IMG/VR virus record: IMGVR_UViG_3300025949_000023
Span: 1-64,000 of that record
DNA: 64,000 nucleotides
DNA from: a virus
Reading direction: 5' to 3' (one strand)
The notes beneath the pieces are model-generated. The model was not told the origin of the DNA and ran no database searches. It saw only the letters and a list, made by a program, of their open reading frames with translations. Position numbers and translations under genes: made by a program. Shown in pieces: positions 16,494-26,500 of the stretch (its first letter is position 1; each line of letters begins with the position of its first letter).

Positions 16494-16503
16494 TATAAGT
16501 TAT

Positions 16504-16890
16504 TTAGAGTTCCATTACAGTTCTATCGTACTCCGGCCAGGATATACCAGCGTAAGCGCACATCATCATTTCGATGGAAGTTGCGAAAGTATGCTCGGCT
16601 TTATAGGGGGCACCTTCACTAAACCCCGGCTCACTGTCTGCTGGTACAAGTCCCTGCTGCCTGCGCTTTTCGTAGTATAAGTCATAGTCAAGTATTTGCT
16701 GTTCAGTTATTCCCTTCCATTTGGTAAGGCGCTCCTCAATCAGTTCGTGGATGGCCACAAGTGTTTCGTACTTTTCATCACCCATTTCGCTTACGCGTAT
16801 CTGCAGCACCCCCAAATCATCATAAAAATAATCGCCGCATGTTTCATAACGTTGACTATTGTGAGGTATGGTTTTAATGTGTATTTCCAT
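16504..16890 (-). CDS. Hypothetical protein with a HELIEE motif
   Basis: A 128-residue protein. Residues about 45-55 read LVAIHELIEERL, an H-E-x-x-E helix reminiscent of the metal-binding helix of small metalloproteases, with further histidines at H8 and H99. I do not recognise the family, and the third ligand is not obvious. It sits in the late operon between the ATP-grasp gene and a 158-aa gene. Protease activity is speculative. Confidence 0.55.
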   Translation of the reverse strand: MEIHIKTIPHNSQRYETCGDYFYDDLGVLQIRVSEMGDEKYETLVAIHELIEERLTKWKGITEQQILDYDLYYEKRRQQGLVPADSEPGFSEGAPYKAEHTFATSIEMMMCAYAGISWPEYDRTVMEL

Positions 16891-16891
16891 T

Positions 16892-17368
16892 TTACTTCAT
16901 TGCAGATACGTAATTACCGGCCGCATCCGGTTTGTCAATGTTTGTACCGGCCTTTATAGATTGTACACGCTGGCTCACACTACCACCCTGTTTGGTAAAA
17001 TAATCCTGCACAACATTAGGTGAAGCGTTTTTATAGATATAATTCACGATTTCACCCTTATCATTCTTTATTACCACATCCATTTGGTTGTTTGACTTCC
17101 CCACCACCGCTATGTGGCCTCTCGCATTTTGACCTGGTATTATCACATTATTAAACAGTGCGTAGTTTGACCGGTAAGTAATTTCCCCTTTATAATCCGT
17201 TTCGTGGTACCAGCCTTCTTTCCTTGCTGTTTCGGCCTGGTCCCCCCATGGTGTAAAGTCCTGCTCTTTTGGCGCCGGTGGTTTATTCATCATTTTGGAT
17301 GCCTGTAAAAGAGCAACCATTTTTCCCGTTTTGGGACTATTATTGTTGTTGGCACTACCTGCGGGCAT
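16892..17368 (-). CDS. Hypothetical virion-region protein
   Basis: A 158-residue soluble protein with a disordered Asn/Lys-rich start and a C-terminal helical part (KNASPNVVQDYFTKQGGSVS). No family recognised. One base separates it from its downstream neighbour and one from the upstream giant gene, so it is part of the late operon. Confidence 0.55.
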   Translation of the reverse strand: MPAGSANNNNSPKTGKMVALLQASKMMNKPPAPKEQDFTPWGDQAETARKEGWYHETDYKGEITYRSNYALFNNVIIPGQNARGHIAVVGKSNNQMDVVIKNDKGEIVNYIYKNASPNVVQDYFTKQGGSVSQRVQSIKAGTNIDKPDAAGNYVSAMK

Positions 17369-17369
17369 A

Positions 17370-20300
17370 TTAATTACGTTTGAAAAGGTTACGTAAAGAA
17401 AACCTTTTTTTCGCAGTTGGGGGACAATCTACTTTAAGCCTGTCCTCTTTTTTAAGGTCGTCAATCAATTCGTCCACGTCCTTGCCATACCTCTCCACCA
17501 GTTGCTTGCGCTGCTCGTGGTATGGTTTTTCCTCCTCCGGTGCGGAGGCAATGTCCTTTTCTATCTGGCTGAGCTTGGCTTCTTTTTCGGCGGCTCGTGC
17601 ATCTTGCTCAGTTTTAGTATTATCCTCTTTTTGTCCAAATCCGTTAGTCTCTGCGTGCTGTTTCCAGTACTCGTCGGTGAGTTGTTGTTCTGTTTCATAA
17701 TCTTGTTCAGCAATAGATTGCTGCTCCGGTGTTAGTTGTGAAAATTCTTTATCAAGTTCTTCGGGCGTATGTTCGCCAAACCAATCTTTAAAAGGTACAT
17801 CATAGGACTGCGCTTGGTTACCGCGCCCACGGTTTACACTTACATGCTCGTTTTCCCACATACGGTCTATGTGCGCTTGTAAACGCTGCGCACGTTTGGT
17901 GTTTGTTTTACCGGCCCTTATGTCGGCAACAGCGCCTTCCCGCTCTTTCTGGCTCATGTCGTCCAGTGTGAGCCGGTAGTCAAAACTACTATCCTTGGAA
18001 TCCTCCGCAAAGTGCAGGAATTGTTCGGTAAAATCTTTTTTGGAAATTTTGGATGTGCGCTCTTTAGAGGTGTCGCGTTTTGCTACCCCCCCCTCGATTT
18101 CGTGGGGTTGTTCTGGCTTAATTTCTTCAATAGGCCGTAATACCGTCTCTTCCAAATGCTGCTGAATTGGTGTAGTTTCCTTCTCAACCATTTTCGCAGC
18201 TTTCTCAGGGCTGGCCACCACTTCTTTTAATTGCTTGTGCAGTTCTTCAATTTTCGCTTGTATAGGCTCGTGGAATACTTTATCCGTTTCGTGCTTAATT
18301 TTCTCCTGCTGTGCAATTTCATCCCATATACTTAATGCAGCGGTCTTTTGCTCGGGTGTGATGCCCTTTGGTAGTTTGCTCTCCTTTGCCCATGAATTAG
18401 CGATAAACTCATGCGCTTTGTTCAAAGCATCTAATGTTTTGTAATCACCTCCAGCCAGCGCGTTTTTTCTGGCCTCCTCCAGTATGCTGGCATACAGTGC
18501 AGGGTTTTCATTAAAGTTGCGCAGTATTTCCATCCTCGCCCCTTTGGCCTCCGGCATTAACTTAGCCGCGGCGCTAATCATTCCACCCACCACCGTATTC
18601 ATCATTACATCATGGGCAATGTTATTCGGGTCAAGTTGGTTGGTAGCCAGATGCGTGCCGAATAGTTTATTGCTACCGGCGTTAATTACAAAGCTGCTTG
18701 CTTCTTGGGCCAGGTTTTGAGCATTTAACAGTGCCACGCCTTTCACCCCCTGCTCGGTGGGCATCAGTTTCATAAAGTAATCAGTCAGTGATTTTTTCGT
18801 AAACCCGGTGGCCAGTAAATCTTCGGTAGTTATTCGGCCTACGGTTGCCTTGGCTAAATCCGAAGGCATCTGCATGGTGTGCATAAACAGCCCTATTAAG
18901 CCGCCTTTTATCCCGCCAATGGTTTGTGCCTGCAATTCACTCGCACCGGCTAATTTCGCATGCTGGTAGCCTTGGTTGTACGTTCCCAGCATAAAGTAGC
19001 CCAGCTCCGGCGCTTTGGCAAATTGCCCCATCAAAATTGCTGGTGCCATGTTACCCAGCATTTCACCGGCCTGCGCGTAGAAAGGTTTATATCCGGCTTC
19101 ATTGAGTGCCGTTTGTGCAAAAGGTGTATCTGCAAAGCTGCCGCCATTGGAGAGGAATTTAGCGGTATAGTAGCGAGAATGTGAGCCAAACATACCGCCC
19201 ACGCCCAATGCAACATCATCTACGCCACCTACCATACCCGTGTAAATACTTTTACCGAAGTCTTTTACTCCCCTGCCCAGTTCCTTGGCCTGCCCAACAG
19301 CACCCTCTACACCACCTTTCTTTGCCTGCTGCTCATTGGCATACTTGCTTTCCTGTTCTGAAATCTGCGCTTGCTTGGCTTTCATCACATCAGGGAATAG
19401 CCCCGGCACCGCACCCAACAACTGCTCTCCTTTTTTCTGTGCCAGGTACAAATTCAATCCGTCCTGCCCTTCGCGGGTACCCAGCGGTTTTAAATCGTCA
19501 CTTACCTGCTTTGAGGCAGAAATAAACGATTGCTGGTTAAACTGGTAGGCATTCCATAAATCGGGTAGTTCTTTGCTACCCGACTGTGTAACTGCGTTGG
19601 TAACATCCATTTTTATCTTGGCATACCGGCGAATGTCATCCTCCGTCATGCTGGCAGGGTCGTTCAACTTCTTTACCTCCAAAGAAAGCATTTCATCCAT
19701 TTCGGGTATTACCCCTTTCATGGCATTCTCGCCTACCATTTTCATCTTGGCGCTTATCGCCTGCTGTTCACTCTGGTATTTTGTTTTGAAAGCATTATAG
19801 TAGTTATACGATTGAACGGCCTGTAAAACATCCGTGGGTACAGTTTTTTCATTACCATAAGTATCAGCTATCGCTTGTTGAAGTATTTGTGATTTTCCAG
19901 TTTGAGAAGCAAGCATATTGCTTGGCATCTGTTCTGCAGATTTTTTTACAGCCTCCATTATATCGGGGTGCTGCATTAAAAACTTTGCCAGCGGCAGGTT
20001 ATCTTTTAACAGCGCCTGTGTTTGCCATGGGTCGTTTTCTGTCTGCTTTACAAATTCATTTGCCTGCTCGTCTGTAATACTACTTGGCTGCTTTGATAAA
20101 GCACTTACCGTTACATCCGGCAGGTTGCCCACGTTAGCACCTTGGGCTGTTTTAAACGTCATGGAAGGGTTATACGCCTTGGGAACCATGTGTCCTTTAT
20201 CATTCATGTCGAGGTAAACATATTCACCTGTCCACGTAGGATTGTCCATTTGCAGCCTTTTTTTCCATGCAAGGCTTTCAGTATTGAAAAGCTTATCTGT

Positions 20301-20846
20301 TTTTACAATAGTGCCAATGTACTGCTTGGTGTTCACTATATCGCTCCATGACTTTACACCTTGTATTTCCTTGTTGCGGGCTTCAATGTCTTTTACCTGG
20401 GCCTCGGATGGGTTTACCTTAATATTGTCCCCTGCAGGTAAGAGCGCCTCTATACCACCCTCTTTGGTGGGAATATCTACTTCTTCTTTTGGTAAATCAA
20501 TTTTAGCCGGCAGGTCTGCCTTCATAATATCCGGTGGTGGTATATTCTCCGGTATCAGTGGCTTACGGGCTTGTGTAGTATGCATCGCCGTGGGTGCACT
20601 TATATTAAATGCTTCGCTTGCGGCATGCTGTTCTACTGGTAATGATACAGAATTAACAAAGGCATCCGTTACACTTTTAGCTGCTTCAATGGTAAACTTA
20701 CCGGCAGGAGTAGCGCTCTTTGGGTCTAAAAACTCCTTTTGAAAATCAGCCTTTGGACTTTTGAAAGTGCTGGCTTCCTGAATAGCTTTATAGTCAGCAT
20801 ATTGTTCGGGAATGACAGTGGTAGTATCAGGTGTATTGTCTGGCAT
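17370..20846 (-). CDS. Giant internal virion protein, 1158 aa
   Basis: A very long protein with a disordered Pro/Glu-rich N-terminus, a helical middle, a glycine-rich membrane-active-looking segment at about residues 525-680 (GVGGMFGSHSRYY, GEMLGNMAPAILMGQFA, GGIKGGLIGLFMHTM), and a highly charged coiled-coil C-terminus. This pattern is typical of phage internal core proteins that are injected and cross the cell envelope. No catalytic domain identified. It is flanked by other candidate internal proteins (517 aa and 225 aa). Confidence 0.6.
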   Translation of the reverse strand: MPDNTPDTTTVIPEQYADYKAIQEASTFKSPKADFQKEFLDPKSATPAGKFTIEAAKSVTDAFVNSVSLPVEQHAASEAFNISAPTAMHTTQARKPLIPENIPPPDIMKADLPAKIDLPKEEVDIPTKEGGIEALLPAGDNIKVNPSEAQVKDIEARNKEIQGVKSWSDIVNTKQYIGTIVKTDKLFNTESLAWKKRLQMDNPTWTGEYVYLDMNDKGHMVPKAYNPSMTFKTAQGANVGNLPDVTVSALSKQPSSITDEQANEFVKQTENDPWQTQALLKDNLPLAKFLMQHPDIMEAVKKSAEQMPSNMLASQTGKSQILQQAIADTYGNEKTVPTDVLQAVQSYNYYNAFKTKYQSEQQAISAKMKMVGENAMKGVIPEMDEMLSLEVKKLNDPASMTEDDIRRYAKIKMDVTNAVTQSGSKELPDLWNAYQFNQQSFISASKQVSDDLKPLGTREGQDGLNLYLAQKKGEQLLGAVPGLFPDVMKAKQAQISEQESKYANEQQAKKGGVEGAVGQAKELGRGVKDFGKSIYTGMVGGVDDVALGVGGMFGSHSRYYTAKFLSNGGSFADTPFAQTALNEAGYKPFYAQAGEMLGNMAPAILMGQFAKAPELGYFMLGTYNQGYQHAKLAGASELQAQTIGGIKGGLIGLFMHTMQMPSDLAKATVGRITTEDLLATGFTKKSLTDYFMKLMPTEQGVKGVALLNAQNLAQEASSFVINAGSNKLFGTHLATNQLDPNNIAHDVMMNTVVGGMISAAAKLMPEAKGARMEILRNFNENPALYASILEEARKNALAGGDYKTLDALNKAHEFIANSWAKESKLPKGITPEQKTAALSIWDEIAQQEKIKHETDKVFHEPIQAKIEELHKQLKEVVASPEKAAKMVEKETTPIQQHLEETVLRPIEEIKPEQPHEIEGGVAKRDTSKERTSKISKKDFTEQFLHFAEDSKDSSFDYRLTLDDMSQKEREGAVADIRAGKTNTKRAQRLQAHIDRMWENEHVSVNRGRGNQAQSYDVPFKDWFGEHTPEELDKEFSQLTPEQQSIAEQDYETEQQLTDEYWKQHAETNGFGQKEDNTKTEQDARAAEKEAKLSQIEKDIASAPEEEKPYHEQRKQLVERYGKDVDELIDDLKKEDRLKVDCPPTAKKRFSLRNLFKRN

Positions 20847-20854
20847 GATGCAAT

Positions 20855-22408
20855 TTAAGCACTCTGCGGGCTATTTACAAGCATTGCTAAGCCAGCAAGC
20901 GCGTTTCTCGGTGCAACCACATCATTAAATGATATTTCTCCATCATCTGAAAGGTCTGCTTCGTAATCTTCATTTGCGGCCTTGCCGGTTAAAAATCCCT
21001 TGCTTAAATCTATTTTAAACAACTCCTGTTTAACGGGCTTGGTTTTATCCATGTCAACAGCAGCCTTACCAGTATTAGGGTCTTTTGCGACCTCCATCTT
21101 CTTGGTCTTACTATTAAATTCGTATTTATAGAAAACTGGCAATATGTCTCCATTTTGCTTTACACGAACTTCATCTGGATAAACTTTTTTATTTGTGGTA
21201 GGGTCAACAATTGCCATGGCGTTTCTAACCCTATTATCAATTTTCATGTTGTACTGAATTTCCGTTACGCCATCATGTGTATAAGGCCTTGGGTCGTTCA
21301 TCGCATCAAGTTTTAAAACCTCAAAAAGTTTATTGCCCATTTCAAAGGCAACTGTTTTTTTCTTATCAGCCTTAGCATCATTAACTTTTATCTGTAATGA
21401 AGCGCCATAATCCTTTAGCCTCATGCCATATTCAAACCCAAGCTTTTTAAGTGCTTTTTCATTTTCAAATCGTTGCCCTTGTAAATATTCAGGGTTTGGC
21501 TTAAACTCTTTCTGCCCTAAGTTATAAGGTTTACTACCCTCAATTATCATTTTGGCTGTATAAAGGCCGGTATAATCCATTGGTAGTTTCTGCCCATGGT
21601 TATTGGGGTCACTATCAATTATCTTTTGCGCTTCCTGAATGGTGCTTAATTTATCCTCGTCTTTTGTCTGCATCCACTCGTTCTGCGCGTTTTTGTTGTA
21701 ATTACGGTTGCCCAAAGATTGGGCAGCTTTCATCGCTATTTCACTTGTCGGGCGCATGTAAACAGCATTTTGGTTTACATCCCACCCCACTAATTGCTTC
21801 TTGTCATTATATACGGGTTTTTCACTTGGCACCACTTGCCTGTCACCCAGCACATCCTTTATTGCATCGCCCGTTCCTTTATATGTTTCAGGTGCATGCA
21901 GGTATGGCGCCAGCGTATTGAATCCTGTTGTACGTATCTGGTCAATTGTCAGCCCATCCTCTATTTTTGATGCCTGTGCCAGCTCAGGGAAGTCTTTAAA
22001 AGCGCCGGGATTGGTTGCGGCCATGTTCCACATCTTCGCTTTTTCTTCACTTTGCTTTGTGCTGGAATTTGCCAGGTTAAGGTTGCTATAATACGCATCA
22101 TCCAATTTGCCTTGCCAGAAGGCCCTTTGTACGGGGTCTTTTAAAACTTTTGGGCTTTGCAGCATCAATCCAGCCATCCTGAAACTCTTTACCCCTTCCA
22201 TGAATTTAGGAATATCCGCAGCACGCATTGTTTTCTGGGAATCCCCCAGCTGTAACTGCATTTTATTAAACTGGTCTTGAATATACTGCTTGTTGGTTAA
22301 GTCCCTGTGCTGTATTTGGGCAAGCGTGGTGTTAAATTGTTCCCAATGTAGTACGCCGGCCTCGCCCGTACCTGTCCCGCTTGATATGTTTGCGCCTGTT
22401 TGTGCCAT
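20855..22408 (-). CDS. Internal virion protein candidate, 517 aa
   Basis: A 517-residue helical protein beginning MAQTGANISSGTGTGEAG. It contains lysine/glutamate-rich helices and ends in a loop with acidic DYEADLSDDGEISFND. No known family. Its ATG overlaps the TAA of the upstream gene (TAATG), so the two are translated together. Position among the giant internal proteins suggests a cargo or core role. Confidence 0.55.
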   Translation of the reverse strand: MAQTGANISSGTGTGEAGVLHWEQFNTTLAQIQHRDLTNKQYIQDQFNKMQLQLGDSQKTMRAADIPKFMEGVKSFRMAGLMLQSPKVLKDPVQRAFWQGKLDDAYYSNLNLANSSTKQSEEKAKMWNMAATNPGAFKDFPELAQASKIEDGLTIDQIRTTGFNTLAPYLHAPETYKGTGDAIKDVLGDRQVVPSEKPVYNDKKQLVGWDVNQNAVYMRPTSEIAMKAAQSLGNRNYNKNAQNEWMQTKDEDKLSTIQEAQKIIDSDPNNHGQKLPMDYTGLYTAKMIIEGSKPYNLGQKEFKPNPEYLQGQRFENEKALKKLGFEYGMRLKDYGASLQIKVNDAKADKKKTVAFEMGNKLFEVLKLDAMNDPRPYTHDGVTEIQYNMKIDNRVRNAMAIVDPTTNKKVYPDEVRVKQNGDILPVFYKYEFNSKTKKMEVAKDPNTGKAAVDMDKTKPVKQELFKIDLSKGFLTGKAANEDYEADLSDDGEISFNDVVAPRNALAGLAMLVNSPQSA

Positions 22409-23085
22409 TACTGTATTGGTTGGAAGCCTGAAAAACGACGTAACCGTTGTGTATTTTGAAGATATGTAGCGTAGCTATCAGGAATTGTGTTCCCGTAAAG
22501 GTCAGGGTTTTCAACTGTAGGGTCATTTTTAGGAGTAAAGAACCCTTCACTTGCCCCTTTAGCACCTGCGGAAGCAATCATATTAAGCCCTGTATTAAAG
22601 TTCTCGGTAGACGCACCTTTTAAAGCCTGTATAGCTGCGGCGTTTTCTTCGTACTTGGCTTTGCTGTTCCAATCCCACACCCTGTTTTGCCAGTCTCCTA
22701 AATTATTTTTCTGGTTGATTAGCTGGCCTTCTTTGGTAACCATCAGCTGCGCATCCTGCGCGGTTAAATTTCCGGTTGCGTCCTGCTGCTGCTGTTGTAT
22801 AGCGCCTATTGTTTCCATGCCCGCCCTGCGCTCCGTAGCGCTGCCCAAAGCTACTGCACCGGCACGCTGTATCTCTTTTTGTGCCTCTAACTTTACGGCA
22901 GCGGGTAAGCCGTATGTAGCCTGCTGCTCTGCAAGTGCTGTGGCATCTTTAATACCCTGCGGCACGCTTTCAATAGGCCGCTGGTTTGATTTTTCCAATG
23001 CCTTTGCCTTCTTCTTATCGGAAGCGCTTTTTATCAAGCTTATGGCACCTAAAACTCCTGCGGTTACGAGGCCCCCGGCTGGCAT
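22408..23085 (-). CDS. Small internal virion protein with glycine/alanine-rich start
   Basis: A 225-residue protein. The N-terminus (AGGLVTAGVLGAISLIKSA) is a hydrophobic, glycine-rich helix followed by a Lys-rich stretch; the remainder is a Gln/Ala-rich helical bundle with a QQQQQ run. Short-tailed phages carry similar small core proteins. The frame upstream is open through a TCT codon to the TAG of the acetyltransferase-like gene, so readthrough would fuse the two; separate proteins are more likely. Confidence 0.55.
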   Translation of the reverse strand: MPAGGLVTAGVLGAISLIKSASDKKKAKALEKSNQRPIESVPQGIKDATALAEQQATYGLPAAVKLEAQKEIQRAGAVALGSATERRAGMETIGAIQQQQQDATGNLTAQDAQLMVTKEGQLINQKNNLGDWQNRVWDWNSKAKYEENAAAIQALKGASTENFNTGLNMIASAGAKGASEGFFTPKNDPTVENPDLYGNTIPDSYATYLQNTQRLRRFSGFQPIQ

Positions 23086-23088
23086 AGA

Positions 23089-23520
23089 CTAAGATTTAGT
23101 TGTTAAAACTGTTATATTTTCAATCGTGGTAACCATCCCACACTTCTTCAACCAATTAATCGCCCTGGTATTGTAACTGTATAAAAGGCAGTCAAATTTA
23201 TCTCCCAGCGATTGTTTGATTGACTTCCAAAATTCATCTAAATATAGCGAATTTCTAAAATTTTTATTTAAACCGAAACTTATCAGCAATTCGGGCATAT
23301 AAACATAGTAGCCTACCGGGTTGTAATTATCGTAAAAACCAATGCACTTTGCGTCAGGGTAATTGTGTTTTATCTTGGCCATTACATTGTCGCATGCCTG
23401 CTGTGTACTGGTAACGTTCTCTCCTTTATCGTAGTAATTAAGCAGGTCGGTATCAAGTAAAAATGCAGCCTCTACGAAGGGCTGCATTTCTGAAATATCG
23501 TGTGTGCATGTAGTTATCAT
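23089..23520 (-). CDS. GNAT-like acetyltransferase
   Basis: A 143-residue protein with the general GNAT layout: an N-terminal helix pair, a central strand pair (KCIGFYDNYNPVGYYVYM), and a C-terminal helix SYNTRAINWLKKCGM, which matches the N-x-x-A-x-x-x-x-x-K-x-G pattern near the acetyl-CoA site. Several phages encode a GNAT-like protein among tail genes. The classic R/Q-x-x-G-x-G/A phosphate loop is not clear, so it could be a non-catalytic relative. Coupled by ATGA to the giant tail gene upstream. Confidence 0.5.
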   Translation of the reverse strand: MITTCTHDISEMQPFVEAAFLLDTDLLNYYDKGENVTSTQQACDNVMAKIKHNYPDAKCIGFYDNYNPVGYYVYMPELLISFGLNKNFRNSLYLDEFWKSIKQSLGDKFDCLLYSYNTRAINWLKKCGMVTTIENITVLTTKS

Positions 23521-26500
23521 CCGTTGCGTGGGCTAAATGCGTAATTTAAATACAACCCGAAGATATAAATTAATTCGGGGTCTGCACGCTGCAAAATCAA
23601 CTCCATCCATGTCCCTTTCAGGAAGTCTCCGTTAATAAGGCCTCCTTCGCTGTTTACATCCCGCCAGAAAGCGGCACTGTAAATACCTTCCCTGAAATCA
23701 AGATCTTCGTCCAGCAATGTACTTTGGTTGCCCAGCTCAGTTTGTATCTGCGTAGGCATTGGCGCTGTCCATATTTTCCCATATTGGGAATTGTAGTTTA
23801 TTGCCCGGTATTCTTTTTTGGCGTTTGCCTGCGGGTTAAATACTATATCTAATGAGGCTGGATAAAGTACACCATACGGTGTTATCTGGCCGTATTGTTC
23901 AATTACACCATACTGCGCTATCTCACCAGGTACGTAAATTTGACCGTAGTTTGAAAAGAAGGTGTTATACTGGTTTTGATTCGTAAAGCTGTACAATACG
24001 CCTTTCTGCCACGCATACAGCACGTTTTCACCGCACTCAATCATATCTGGTTGCCAATCCCTCCAGTTAGTAAATGCGTTCTCTGCTTCGTCCCATACAA
24101 TAGTGTCTCCCTGTATATCATCGCCGCTTTGGAAAACAAATATGCACTCCTTCTTTTTGTCCCTTTGGAAATAACAGCATCCCAGTATTTTGGCATAGCC
24201 GCCGTAATATCCTTGATGGTTATTTAAATACTGTGTAGCCAGTGGCCCTACAAATGTTTGTACTTTCCCTTCTTCGCTTATTGGTGTGTAACCATCCTGA
24301 GAAAGTCGTAACAAATACCCTTTTACCGGGTCTGGGTGATAATCAACATACCCATCTGAAAACAGCCCGTCAGCCTGGTTGCCTATGCCAAAACTTCCGT
24401 CATAGTACTGGATGTTGTTTTGTGTAATTATCGTGTCGGAAACTATCAGGTTTTTAGTCCCGTCATTGTTTACAATGAATTTTGCATACACCCCTATAAC
24501 ACCTGTACCGCGCTCATGGAAGATTCTGGCGTTTCGCTGCCGGGCAACCATCCGCATAACCTTACCCTTGCTGCGGTCAAATTCATCGTAGTCAAAAGGA
24601 TAAAATATGCTTATACCGTTTACATTCGTTCCTTGCTGGTCAGGATGGCTAAACCTAAACCTTGTGGGATATTCCTGTTGTTTTACATCCGGCGCCACAA
24701 CTGCAGGTTTCCCGTTGCTGCTGGTAACAATAGCGTACACATCGCTGAATGACGGCTCAATTACCGGTATCTGTATGTTTTCTATTATCTCCATTTTAAG
24801 CACATGCTGCCCGTATTGCACTGTAGTTGTGCCATCTATACCTGCGTCAACTTCAATATAAAACACTATACATCCCGCGGGCACTACTGCATCAACAATC
24901 AACTCGGTAAAATCCGCCTGGTCGCCGGAAGAAGCAAGAAACCTGTTTTTAGCCAGATAGTAGCTTGTATAGTTATTACTTGGGTTAATAACAACCACAA
25001 ATATGCTCAGGTTTACGGCTTTGTCGGTTGTTGCGCCAGCCGTGTCAACTGTAAACCGCAAAGAAATGTCGCTCGCTGTTTTATTCTTAAATATGTAATC
25101 GGTGCTGCTGTAATCAACAAGGCCTGTTAATCCGGGGTCGGTGTTGTAATTCTGTGTTCCTACTTCGTACCGTGTATTGCTTACATTCCCACCCTGCGGC
25201 GTTGCGCTGGGGGTGGCGTATGTTTCGGCAATCTTATAATTACCAATATCGTAGTAATAAATAAACCCTACCGGCACCGTTCTCCACCGGAAGAAGTTAT
25301 CGCCATCGCTTATTGTGACGATAGCCGCCTGCGAAAGATTAGCTGTTTGTGTTTGGGTATTGCCCATGTGGTAGGCTTGTGCTGTACCTGAATTACCAAT
25401 CCCAAACCATTTACCAAATTCAAAATAAGTATTGTTGTTTGTTTCGCCTTCTACAATATTTGACTGGTGGGCTTTTAAATTGTAAAGCAACACTTGGTAG
25501 TGCTGGTAATCTATAGTCCCGTCAAAAACAAAGACTCCAGGTGTAATATCGGCTGTAGGGTAGTTTATTTTTACGAAGTTGCCAGTCATTTGCTGTGTAT
25601 TGATAACAGGGTTTACCTCCAAAGAAAGCACCTCGTAATCAAGATTAAGCGTAGAAATGTCGTGTCCTACGCCGCTGGCATCCCATCTGGCATTAAACCT
25701 CACCCTGTCGCCGGGGGAGAAGTTGTACTGTACGACGCCCTCACTGGCCTGTATAGTTTTATTATATTCTACAATATTGCTTACATCTATGTACGCATAC
25801 TGTTTTTCAAGGTACACCTGGCTATACGCCTGCCGGGAAACCCAGTTAAGTATTTTATTGTATGAAAGCTGAGGCGTCCTTAAAACCTGGTAGCCGGTAG
25901 CCCATATTGGTGGCCGGTGTGAAATTAAGAGTGCAAGCTGGGCCACCCCCGCTGCATACGCGCCAAAGAACTGGGATGGCGTTTTGATAAAACACTGCGC
26001 TGTGGTTACTACTGTATTAGTGCGTCCTTTATCATCCCGGTAATTAATGGCTATCCCATAGTTGCAGTTTGGTAAATAAGCAAAGAAAGATGTGTTTAAA
26101 ATGCTATAATCTGCCGGTACGTAAGGCGCTGCATCCAAAGTGGTGTTTGCCCGGTACAAAACCAAACTGTTTGTGCCAAGACTTATGAATGTCCACCCCT
26201 GCGCAATACTGGCTACCTGCAGTTGTGTAAGCGCCGTAACCACGGAAGCGTCACTGGCCGTAATACTAAACCCTACCTCCGCCTGGGCTGCGTTCTGTGC
26301 TTTTACGGTAAGTACGCTACCTGCCAGCACATCTAATAAGGATGGATTATCGTTGCCGTCATTTGTACCGGTACCGGTTAAATATATCGTAACATACCCG
26401 GTGTACGGGTTTTGATACGCAAAAAACAGCAACCCATTTACTGTTGCATACTGGTTGTCTACCGGCGTAACCGTTGTAGTCATTAAAGGCATTGCCACCT

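Noticed and set aside
12144-22408. A tape measure protein among the giant proteins
   Set aside because: No long regular coiled-coil/hydrophobic repeat pattern, tail tube or tail assembly chaperone genes were seen; internal virion proteins fit better.
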